Shown here: positions 35,980 through 46,170 of the stretch, one piece after another
How positions within the stretch are numbered: position 1 is the stretch's first letter
How the letters are laid out: every line of letters starts with the position of its first letter
Source of the DNA: Sparassis latifolia
Taxonomy: Eukaryota > Basidiomycota > Agaricomycetes > Polyporales > Sparassidaceae
Reading direction: 5' to 3'
Assembly: GCA_018466975.1 (NCBI GenBank)
Contig: CM031561.1
Span: forward strand, 5,146,001 to 5,210,000
Length of the DNA stretch: 64,000 nucleotides
The notes under the pieces: model-generated
What the model saw: only the letters and a program-made list of their open reading frames with translations
Told to the model about the DNA's origin: nothing
Database searches by the model: none
Program-made: the position numbers and the translations under genes

Positions 35980-36132
35980 GACGGTAGAGATCAGGACACA
36001 CACCGACCTTGGGAACCAATATTAAAATTGGGACTCAGCCTATACCATGTATGGAAACGTACTTCCGGAAGTGGCGAGTCAAGAGTCAAGACATCTGCGC
36101 CGCAAGCTGTCTGCTGTCACCTCGGGTTGTCC
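35980..36132. promoter_or_regulatory. Very short divergent promoter, F-box / HDAC
   Basis: Only 153 bp lie between the proposed start codons. Both leaders and promoters must overlap here or extend into the neighbouring gene. Confidence 0.4.
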
Positions 36133-37683
36133 ATGTCTCATTCAAGTGAAGTATCCGGACGCAACGTATGCTATGTTGTTTCCAACGAGCTCGTGAAGGC
36201 AAGCGTAGAACCGGGGTCTTTCTCTGGTGCTAACCTTTTTTTCTAGATCTCCTCGCTGCTTCCTTCTAACAAGGGCCGTTCATTACTTGTTCATTCATTG
36301 GTGAAGGCGTTTGGATTGTTTTCTATGCCGCCAGGCAAACATTACGGTCGTCTTGTGGTCGTAAAACCCTTCCCTGCAGACTACAAAGATCTTTCAGTCT
36401 ATCACAGTCGAGATTATCTAGACCACATACTTTCTCCAAGCACGTCGTCTTTGACTTCGGACGTCAACTCAGAGTATGGACTTGAAGAGGTATTGTCTTC
36501 CTCACATCGCCGATCCACCAGTTACTAAGGTTTCCTCTCCAGGATTGCCCTTACTTCACCGGTCTGCCCGAATATGTCCGCCTTGTAGCGGCGGCGTCAC
36601 TTGCAGGTTGATACACCGTGAACACTACGCAACTCTGACAAGTTAATACTCTTAGTAGCAACGGATGCCCTTTGTCAGGGTCATACGGATATCTCAATCT
36701 GTTGGGATGGCGGAAGGTCTTTCGTTTTCTCCTACTCGCTGCAGTTTGCCAGAATTGACGAAGTCCAGACATCACGCTCATAAGTCATATGCCTCGGGAT
36801 TCTGCTATGTCGCGGATTGTGTTCTCGCTGTGCTCTCTCTGAAACGCGGCGCGAGCTCTATGCTCACTCTCTCTAGCAAGCCACGTGTTATGTACCTCGA
36901 CCTCGACCTGCATTTCTCCGACGGGGTCTCTCAAGCTTTCGCTTCATCATCATCTGGCGCTGCTGTTCCTCAAATCCTCACGCTGTCCATCCATCACGCT
37001 GCTCCAGGCTTCTTTCCTGTCTCACCTCTATCTGCTCTGCCTGATCCTTCCAGCCCCTCGTTCAATCCGTTCGTGCTCTCCATGCCCCTCGCTCGTGGCG
37101 CTTCCAATACCACTTTTGCACGTATATGGCCCACAGTTGAACGAGTTAAAGACGCATTTCAGCCCAACTTCGTGGTTGTCCAATGCGGTGTCGATGGGCT
37201 AGCAGGCGATCCATGCGCGATCTGGAACTGGTCACTCGGTGGTGTAGAAGGAAGTCTGGGCTGGTGCATTGAACGTATTTGTCACGAGTGGAATTGCAAG
37301 ACTCTGCTCCTGGGTGGAGGTGAGTGTCCGGTTCTTGCCACACCGCAAATTATACACCTTTGTTACAAGGTGGTTATAATTCATCGAATGTTGCCCGAGC
37401 CTGGACGTACTTGACCTCAATAGCCGTAAGTTCAATTCGTAGAAGGCTTGTATGCATACGATTGATCGATTATCTACAGCTCGGTTCTCCTATTCCGCTG
37501 GAGTCTGACATACCTGACCACGATGCATTTCCGCTTTACGCGCCCTCGTTCACTCTGGACGTGCCTTCAGGCACGATGCAGGACCAAAATACGGAGAAAT
37601 ACCTCAGTGAGGTGGAAGAGTGCTTCAGCTACGTGGCTGGCGTCATCGAGAAACGCTTGTCATCTATACTGGAACACCATTAG
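36133..37683 (+). CDS. Class I histone deacetylase, Hos1/HDAC8-like
   Basis: Zn-dependent lysine deacetylase, probably nuclear. The start at 36133 (MSHSSEVSGRNVCYVVSNE) is followed by an intron whose donor appears to be GC (AAG/GCAAGC at about 36199) and by ISSLLPSNKGRSLLVHSLVKAF. Active-site blocks are intact after splicing: GGRHHAHKSYASGFCYV (His pair), YLDLDLHFSDGVSQAF (Asp and His zinc ligands), QCGVDGLAGDP (third zinc ligand Asp) and LLGGGGYNSSNVARAW (catalytic Tyr). HF replaces the usual HH after the DLD motif. The C-terminus ends in RLSSILEHH at 37683. About seven introns. The length fits the short Hos1/HDAC8 class rather than Rpd3. Confidence 0.9.
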
Positions 37684-38118
37684 GGCAGGATTAGTCGGTG
37701 TACTTGCTCTCACGGTTTCGGTCATAGTCTCCAGCATCGAGCCGAAATCGATAGAGCTAGCTTGAAAGTTGTACGTTACACTTCCACTGTATGTCCTTAC
37801 TTATTTCCCACAGGAGCGTGAAGGTCAGGGCGGGTCTACTTTTGTGAACGATGTCATGAAACACGTTGATGGTCTCAGCCTCAAGTGGTCGGACGCCGAG
37901 AATATGTATTAGAGGAGTGCTCGATCGCAAGTCACTCCCTCCAAGCACACATTTGGCAACAACTGCAACAATGATGCCGGGCTCCAAGCCCGTACTATTA
38001 TTCTGCGCAGATGCATAAAGACACCGTAGGTTTGATCCTTCTTATTATCACAGGGCGTCATACTTCTGGCTTGCCAAGTTGTCACGCGATGTAGCCTTAG
38101 GCCGCACGAACAGCAGAT
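37684..38118. other. Intergenic between HDAC and the GMC remnant
   Basis: No gene recognised. It may include the lost 5' part of the broken oxidoreductase. Confidence 0.3.
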
Positions 38119-39100
38119 GCCAAGGTCTACGACCATATCGTGGTAGGTGGTATGTGTATTTGTCCTTTGTGCGTGTTGGAGGGCTACTTATCTTTCAGCG
38201 CATACCACGCAGCACTGCAGATAATGTGCTGTCAAGCCGTCTAAGCGAAGATTCCGATGTCTCCATGCTACTCCTCGAGCGCAAGAGGGGAGTCAAGTAG
38301 TGGCTATCGAAGGCCATGGGTACGTGGCCTTCACCTCGGATTAATCCATGATGCACGCCCACGGCGGGACCACCTTGCTGTCTCGGTCGTCTTTCGCTTC
38401 CCAATGCACGACTCCCTGCATAGCATGGACAGCAGTCCTCTGGTTGTGCTGAGACTTATATTGAAGTATTTTTTCCTTGGGCGAGACCGCCTCCTGCCGA
38501 ACCCCCAGACTCTCCTTTTTGCGTATTACTTGTCGTCGATTCTCGCATCGTAGCAAACGGCCGCGCGGAACCCGCGACCCGCGCAATATTCCAGATAGCA
38601 CAATGTGTCAGATTGGCCATCTGACATGGAGGGAGATGGTGCATTCTCATTCCTCGTGGTGCTGCAGCGGCCAAAGTCCACCGGCAGCGTGCGGCTCATC
38701 GGACGATCCGCGAGCATGCCCGGCATGCGACCTCGGAACTCTGCAGGCCCCAGAAGACCTGCCCGTGATTTCTGCCCGTGATGCGCAAGGGTTCAAGTTT
38801 GCGCTGTGGCTCGAGGAAGAGATGCGCAAGCTGGTATACCTCTGCGCGACTGCACGTCCCAAAGATCAGAGCGACGAGGACCTCGGCGCGTTTATCGTGC
38901 ACGGAGCACGGACGACATACCAGTTCTCGTCAACGTGTCGCATGGCGCCGCTCTTTTGAGGGCGGCGTAGACAACAAACTGTACGTGCCCGACGTGGAGG
39001 GGGTGCGTGTCGCAGACAGGAGTATCTCCAAGCACCGGCGGTCATAGTGGCGGACAAGTGCGCGGGCGTGGTGCGTACCGCCGCGACTCCCATCGCGTGA
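38119..39100 (+). pseudogene. Broken GMC oxidoreductase (alcohol oxidase type)
   Basis: Pieces of a GMC flavoenzyme appear in order but in different frames. The FAD-binding start is VYDHIVVGG (38126-38152), followed after an intron-like gap by ADNVLSSRLSEDSDVSMLLLER (38214-38283). The late domain appears as FSFLVVLQRPKSTGSVRL (about 38645), DLGTLQAPEDLPV (about 38735), FSSTCRMAP (about 38930), VDNKLYVPDVEGVRVAD (about 38965-39020) and QAPAVIVADKCAG (about 39030-39070), ending TPIA and TGA at 39098-39100. About 300 bp between the two halves is too short for the missing middle of a 600-residue enzyme. There is a frameshift at the CRMAP block (CTCTTTTGAGGG). Not functional as it stands. Confidence 0.82.
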
Positions 39101-39556
39101 ACACACGCAGGCGCTATGGGGGTGTTGGCATTTCATTCCACTGCCAGTCCCAGAGCGTCGACGCCAGCATATTTCTGGATAAGGGGAGTCGGGACGTGCA
39201 CACCCACTGTATGTAATAGCAAATATTCTCGATCATTTGTTGCGGAGCACCGTCTTGTCCGTTCCTGAGACAAGGGCAACTTCAACTGGGCTGTCTTGGA
39301 GCTGCAACTGAGTATCCGCGTTGCAGCCGTCGCATTTCCCGTACGTGTCTTTCGCAGTAGAGCGCGAGAAACATACTTCCGTCCATCCCCACGCGTACGA
39401 AAGGGCCGGGTTGATTGTCACGAGTAACCTTACGAGATAATTGCCGCCAACCATAATCTCTTCAACGTGGATCCTGGTCAAGACACGGTAATCGAGCTAA
39501 ACTATCATTTCAAGGACATCGTCAGCATAACATTCCAGTCGTGATCATTGGTTTCG
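39101..39556. other. Intergenic, nothing recognised
   Basis: 3' flanks of the GMC remnant (plus) and the MATE gene (minus). No coherent frame. Confidence 0.35.
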
Positions 39557-42346
39557 TCAATTCGTCAATCCTCCCTCCGCATCCTCCCTGTGGTGCCGCT
39601 TCTGATCTGCCGCGAGGCGGATGCGCACCTTCTCGACCTCTCTGTCCCAGTCCGTACGCACGCAAATCCAGACGCCAACCGTGGCGCAGTATACGAGCGA
39701 GACGGTAAGGCCAATCCACAGGCCATGCAGCTGCAAACCGTGCTTGAATGTAAGCCAGATTCCGAACGGAATGCCTGCAAGACGAGACATCAGCAGCATC
39801 AAGGTGGATAGGACAAAGGCACGTACCAATCACGTAGTAAGCACTGATACGGGAACATGTCAATCAGCAATGCGGTATGAAATATGGGGGCAGTCAACGT
39901 ACGTCAAGTTCAACAGCGCGCCGGTGAACTGCAGATCTGATAAACCAGTTGATCACGCTCAATCCCAACAATGCACGAACCTGTTTTCCTCGCGCACGCA
40001 GGATTCCACCGGTGACACCTCCAAGTCCGTCGAAAACCTGAAATAACGCAACCAACGGCAGTATAGACGCCACAAGCGCAACAACATCTGTCATCTCGCG
40101 TTAGCGTTTCGCCATCTGGAATTCGAAAGAATGACAGACCTGGGTCGTCGTTGAACAGGTGCGCCCACGAGTGTCTGAAGGTCATGAACATGGCACTGTA
40201 GGAGGAAAGCGTCAGCCACAACCAAATAATCATGGGCTTACGCGCGCACCTCCACACTAAGCTGATGACCAGGGACATAATAATCGATGCATTCGCAGCT
40301 ACGCCTGCACGCTTGGCGTTTTCCTCGCCGAGCAAATTACCCACACTAACAAGGCTGTGAGCACGATGCTCGCCGGTGGAGAAATGAAGACAAACCGAAC
40401 AGACGTAGCGACGCTGAGTGCGAAGGGGGCTTGGTAGGTTGTCGAGGCAGAAACGAGAAGGACAGATTGAGTTGCAAGCGCTATAGGTCCAAGCCTACAT
40501 GAACCATCATCAGTGGAGGAGAAGCTTTCGAAGCTTGGACGTACATGCTAGCCGCGACTAAATGAGCAAACATGAGTGGAAAGCTCACAGCACAGCAGAC
40601 AGCAGCACTCACGGCCAACGAGCTCCCAAGACCACCATTCTGACGCTGTCTGGCCTGAATGAACATAGTGCCTTAGATAGCACAAAGGCATGCAATGCTA
40701 GGGGGATCATACCAACACCTGCAAGCCCAAGCTGCACAAGGACACCAACACTGGTGAAGCACCGTAACGATATCGGGTGCCAAGCGGTCTTGGGGACGAA
40801 AAACACACCATAGATGATGGAGGCGATAGATATGAGGTTAAACGAGATGGCGGTGGCAATGGGCGCCCCGATGAAACCAAGACGGATTGATTCGGGGCCC
40901 CAGACTGGAAGCACGTCAGTGGACCAATCCCGCTGCTATGTTCTAAACGTACCAAGAAGGTAGTTCAAGATCGCGTTGATCGGCGCTACGACAAGGATAA
41001 TACGAGTTGGAACGGTGAAGAGACCTGCCATAGGAAGCTCAAGGCAGATGGATGAGGAATTAATAGTCTGCGCACCCTGTGATTGAAAATACCGACTGGA
41101 AGTATCAATCGTCAGATACGAAGCGCACGAACCCCCAGTGCTTCAACATACCGAGAGACGCTATTGAACGCGTACGCCGGAAGCCCAATGGCGAGATACT
41201 TGAGATACACAGCGGCGAGATGGGCAACCTCCGGATCTTGCTTCAAAGATAGCAGAATGGTCTCCGAATTGAACCATACAAGTAAAATAGGCTGTTTATG
41301 GAGATTTAGCGAATCAAAAGTTGGATTCACAGGAGACGCACCATGAGGACCGCGGTCATAACCACGACTGGAGTACTTGTTAGTTTTCGGCAAAGTAAGG
41401 ACATGACAAAAAGATTCGATCTTTGACCCCACAAGTACGCTCAAGCATCGGGAGGGAAAAATCACATGTACTCTGCAAAATACTGGCAAGAAAACACTTG
41501 TATACGGAAGTCTCTAACTAGCTGAGGGCCTCACAATGCGCAACATGTTCCCACATGAACATGAAATTTCCCCTGCGATGTTTTGCCCATATTACAGCCC
41601 CAACGTCGGAACGTGTGAAAACGTACCCATGCGCTGAGACCAGAGTCCGACAAGATTAGGCTGCGAAGAGGTCCACGCGCTCGGAAGCATTGTATCCAAT
41701 GTGCTTGCGAAGCCCTGAACAATGCTAAAGCCAGATACACTGGCGGTCATTGAACCAAGCGTGGAAGCGGCAAGAGCAGTGGTCGATAAATGTCCTATGG
41801 ACACCACCGAAGCAATCACGAGTGAATATTCGAAAAGATGCGTTCTGTGAAACGTTCATTGGCGATGTGATTGAGCACAAAGTCCGCGACTTACCCAAAA
41901 ACTGGCAGAGTGTACTTAGTGAGGATACCAATCTCCTCCTTGTACATGTTCACGGGAGTATCGGGCTCTCCAGCGGCATCCCGTTCGTCTACTTCCTCCT
42001 CAATTCGGGGCACAGGAGGTCCGAGAAGAGGTGTTATTTCGGACGGATTAGGTGGACGAGGACCTGACAGGAAACCGTGCTTGTCTGATAGAAGACCAAG
42101 CGTAGGATTGAATGGCGCAATATGAGACGATGGGAAGCTGCGCCGACGCGATATTGGTATCCCCGACGAAGAGGGAATATCCAGAGCACTCGTACTGACT
42201 CCTTCGTCCGTCTCAAAGGTGCTTTCCGCCACCTCTTGAACAAGCTCCTCCTCTTCTACAGGATGTGCGGCCGCATACCGGGACAGTATCGCATAGTCTG
42301 ACGGCAGGGACGACGGCGTCGAGTAATGCACATATGTCGATGACAT
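39557..42346 (-). CDS. MATE-family multidrug/toxin extrusion transporter (Erc1-like)
   Basis: Cation-coupled exporter of the vacuolar or plasma membrane. ATG at 42346 starts a roughly 150-residue cytosolic N-terminus rich in Ser, Pro and Glu (MSSTYVHYSTPSSLPSDYA; ITPLLGPPVPRIEEE), which leads into TKYTLPVFG, the usual entry into helix 1. Next come ASVVSIGHLSTTALAASTLG (about 41800), GFASTLDTMLPSAW (about 41690), and later blocks such as RYVEALGVRA (about 41120), the LGFIGAPIATAIS segment (about 40870) and LHGLWIGLTVSLVYCATVG (about 39720). The tail ends REDAEGGLTN with TGA at 39559-39557. About twelve short introns. The family fits fungal Erc1/ethionine-resistance exporters. The substrate is unknown. 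Divergent from Sam50. Confidence 0.88.
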
Positions 42347-43006
42347 CTCAAGAAGAGGGACCGTGAAGTTTCAAGGCAAGGACAAACTCGGGGCGTTCGG
42401 TCACATTATGAAGTCAATTTGACCGGCTCCGATGAGATAGGGAACCTTGATCTATAGACTTCTTATCTCGGTCACACGACGGGCAATGGCCTCGGAAAAC
42501 CTATCAATGGAGGTGGATTGCAGAGATGCAATCTTAATGAACATCAACTGTCCATCGCGCTGCACCGGTGGACAAAAGATTAACTGCAATGACTTGTCAC
42601 ATGTCACTCGGAGGACAGTTGTACCATCCCCCGATCACCTTCCATGTATGGCAACTAGCCTGTGACGCTGGCATCTCAGGCCGAACATATCCTGTTGTGC
42701 TTTTAAGACCTAGTTCCCTTTCTGCGATCTAGCTGCCTGTTGCGGCTGGTGATGAGCCACCATTGCCTGTCGGTGCCAACAACGCGCTAACGGCATAACA
42801 ATCTGTGTTTTCGCACCGCGCGGCCGAGCGCTAAATGTTCTTGGACCAATCGGAAGGCAGAATCAACCAAAAATTTCCTTTCTCGGGGCCCAGTAAAAAG
42901 TTGCGAATACATAGTCTACAAATTGTGGCTGTCGGAGATGGAAATTTGATTAACATGTATGTAATCGGGAGCGCTCTGCACTCGAGCTTTTCTCCTTGTC
43001 CCATCC
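42347..43006. promoter_or_regulatory. Divergent intergenic region, MATE / Sam50
   Basis: 660 bp holding the promoters of both genes. No gene recognised; the two small plus-strand frames here lack conserved content. Confidence 0.35.
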
Positions 43007-44890
43007 ATGGAGGAAGAATTACAGGCTCCTCCCCTAAAACCTCCTCTTGCTAACACCTCTGTACCTCGCGACAGAGAGCCTGACAGGGCTGATCTCGAGA
43101 AGCTGAGGAAATGGCAGGAGGACCGTATTGCCCGGAGACTGCGTGGGGAATATGAGTCGGCAGTATTTCATCTGTCAGAGTTGGTGAGTGGCTCTTCTGG
43201 AGGCTTGCGAAACGGAGAAATAATGGCCAAAGTAGGTGAACGAAAACCTGACAACGCCGCTCCGTATTGCTTCGGTGCGAGTGGAGGGGGCCGTGAAGAC
43301 TCGCAAGCCGTTCCTCGGCAGCATCGTCAGTCCATTCCTCCCGACGACTTCTTCGCCCTCTGTGGATGGTGGATCTACGTTGGAGTCTGTTCTTCGTACT
43401 ACTAGACATATTGGAAGCCTTCTCCAAGAGACAGATTTGTTCCAATCGGTCGAGGCGAAGTTGGAGGCTAGCCAGGGCATTCTTGCCCAAGACGGAGATG
43501 TGAACATAATCTTCAAGACACGTGAGAAGGGCAGGTTCTACCTCAACACAAGTACGGAAGTGGGGAACAACGAGGGTGGTGCTGTGCGTGTCTCTGGCTG
43601 GTCTGCAGCAGGCTTGATGGTGCTGACTCTCACCACCACAGAGTGCTACGTGTCGCGTCCGTAACGCGTTCGGAGGTGCGGAGACCTTCGAAGCCAACCT
43701 TGCATTTGGCACAAAAACGCGTGTTTCGTTCCATGGATCGCTCTCCGCTCCCTTGACCCCCTCTCTCAAGACAAGATGCGAGATCTCTGTCTTCGGCCTC
43801 GAGAGAGATAACTCAAGCTATGCAAGCAGCTCAGAGGGCGTACGGGGCCTCAGAGCTAGCGTCAGGGTGAGCTAGGTCAGCTTGTCTTCTGACTGCTATA
43901 TGGTGAGCGAATGACATATTTTATCTCGCTTATAGACCGGGACTGTCACGAGCGGACTGCACGAAGTCGCATATGAAGCCGTGCTGAGACATATCGGCAG
44001 CCTCACACCATCGGCCTCTATCAGGTGCGCGCTAGCATTTACTCGTGTTCCTGGTTGCTGAATGCTGTGCGCGTAGCATGAGAGAAGCTGCAGGACAGAC
44101 CATCAAGTCTGCTGTGTCGCACTCGTGGACACTGGATACACGCGATGACAAACTTGTTGGGACGACCGGGTCATATTTCAAGCTCTCACAAGAGCTGGCC
44201 GGGCTCGGCGGCGATTCCTCCTTCTACAAGACTGAAGCGCAGACTCAGCTGTCGAGACCGTTCGTTCCTGGCGTAGTATGCTGGTCCGTCCTATGATAAC
44301 ATCGAACCGGCCTGCTGATCCCGCTCAGACGGTTTCATTTGCAGCACGCTCAGGGCTGTTATGGAGTTTTACTCCGCGATCGCTGTTTTCAGATCGCTTC
44401 CAGCTTGGCGGCCCAGTAAGCGTGCGGATGTTCAGGACTAACGGTATGGGTCCTCGGGATGGCCGTGAGTTGCAGGCGTAAAGATGATGCGCAGTCGTTG
44501 ATCTTGCCTTTCCCCAGCCGATTCGTTAGGCGGCGACATGTATTGGTCGACTGGTGTCAGCTTCATCTCTGATGTTCCACGGAAACCTCATTGGCCCGTC
44601 AAGCTGCACACCTTCGTAAATGCTGGCAGGCTAGATGTAGTAGACAGGTGTACGTCCTTTTGGGTGTACAAAGGGTTGTCATTCTATTGACCAAAGTTTT
44701 TGCAGCTCAATCTCTTCTGGACAACGTGATTAGCAGCATCTCTAAACCTTCGATCTCTGCTGGGGTTGGGCTGGTATATAAGCTGGATCCGGTGAGAGTC
44801 GAGGTAAACTTTGGTGTGCCACTGGTGGCTAGCAAGAGCGATGGTCTACAAAGAGGGTTCCAAGTAGGAATAGGCTTGGACTTTCTGTGA
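43007..44890 (+). CDS. SAM50: Mitochondrial outer-membrane assembly protein Sam50/Tob55
   Basis: Core beta-barrel of the SAM complex, which inserts beta-barrel precursors into the mitochondrial outer membrane (Omp85/BamA superfamily). The ATG at 43007 gives a hydrophilic N-terminus (MEEELQAPPLKPPLAN). An intron at about 43184 leads to NENLTTPLRIASVRVEGAVK, the start of the single POTRA domain, which continues through DVNIIFKTREKGRFYLNTS. The barrel follows: TNAFGGAETFEANLAFGTKTR, LVGTTGSYFKLSQELAGLGG, DRFQLGGPVSVRMFRTNGMGPRD (the conserved Omp85 L6-type region) and a C-terminal strand VASKSDGLQRGFQVGIGLDFL ending at 44890. About seven introns. Normal length for the family. No presequence, as expected. 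Confidence 0.92.
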
Positions 44891-44974
44891 ATAACTCACA
44901 CTACTCTAGCTCAAATTCATTTTGTAATCAGACTCAGACTCAGGATCGACGGGTGGCAAACGGGTGACATCGCT

Positions 44975-45631
44975 TTGTGCAACGCGTGTGTGGCGCTTAT
45001 CCCAACTGTCAAGCGTGCGTATGAAGCCACTCTGATGGCGTACTGGAGTTTTTCCCAACTTTCATCGTTCTTCCACCGTGCTCAACCGGGCATGTGTTTC
45101 GTCGAATACGCGATATACAATTTCACGGACTGCACCCACGTATTAAAGGCGGTATGGTCGAAACGCCGCTGCCCCATCCTACTCGCCCAGGATTCCACTT
45201 TCAATGACCCAGATCTGGCGTGTCCGACATTCGCGACGTATCTTCCGGCGAACAATGTCCCCGGTGGATGTCCCTCCTGTTGCACTTGGGCCACGCAAGA
45301 GGACATGAATGTCGAAATAGCGGTTCGGATGCAGGCCTCTTGGAGCGTGTTCCCAGGGCGGCCCGGGCTATTTCCTGCATACCAAGACGCGGACTGGGTG
45401 GGCGTTGTGTTCAAGGCGGCGGGTACGACTTTGAACCTCCAGGAGCGTGTGAGAGGTTGGCTCAAAGACCAAGCAAGGAATACATCGTCTTGCATGGACG
45501 CGGATGGCGGTACTACGTCGGAGATGACTGACTGGGTTGTCCTTGACCGAGACTTTCAAGACGACAGTTCTTTCGTGGTGGTGGGAGCATGTGGAGAAGA
45601 TACGGATGGAGCAGAAGATAAGAGTCGTTGA
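44975..45631 (+). CDS. Orphan ORF, hypothetical protein
   Basis: An unbroken plus-strand frame of 218 codons starting 84 bp after Sam50. It is cysteine-containing and Trp-rich, with segments such as CPTFATYLPANNVPGGCPSC and NLQERVRGWLKDQARN, and an acidic end. No known domain, signal peptide or membrane segment is evident. The start codon is a guess. The frame's length gives modest support for coding, and overlapping minus-strand frames are shorter. It could be the last exon of an unrecognised gene or a decayed one. Confidence 0.35.
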   Translation: MCNACVALIPTVKRAYEATLMAYWSFSQLSSFFHRAQPGMCFVEYAIYNFTDCTHVLKAVWSKRRCPILLAQDSTFNDPDLACPTFATYLPANNVPGGCPSCCTWATQEDMNVEIAVRMQASWSVFPGRPGLFPAYQDADWVGVVFKAAGTTLNLQERVRGWLKDQARNTSSCMDADGGTTSEMTDWVVLDRDFQDDSSFVVVGACGEDTDGAEDKSR

Positions 45632-46170
45632 GGCTAATTTAGCAAGGCATTCGGGTCCATCAGAAGAGAAGCTGGTGTGGCCCGCAATGAGCATGTGCCA
45701 TGGTGGTCTCTTCTCACGGGTTGCGGGGAGGCGCGAGCGACTGGGCAGTCACCCAAGTTTGACCCAAGTACATAAATGACTGGCGGCCCGAGACGCGTCG
45801 GTCACAGTGCGAACGGTCGCGTGACAGACGGACGTAAAGTCACGATCTTGACTCCATGGTGGCAACTCAACAAGCATTCCAATGTCTCCACAGGGCCGTT
45901 CCGCAGAACGGTCAAGATATGTCGCTGTGTCGTGGTTCGCTAGCCTTTTCTATTTTCTTATCCAGACTTGAATCACGCTGTCCGTCCCAGCGGCTGCTAT
46001 AGTATCTCACTCACCTTATCTTTGCTTCGCAGCCCGCTGGTGATAGGATCCCTGTATCGGCGTGTCTACCAAAAGTCCAGTGTATACTTATCACGGATAG
46101 ATGACAATGTAGGCCAAAGCAAGCCAGTGTTCTCCTGATACTCTCCATCTCGTCCCACCGTCCAGACAAG
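45632..46170. other. Intergenic upstream of the OPT gene
   Basis: It holds the OPT promoter. Nothing else recognised. Confidence 0.35.
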
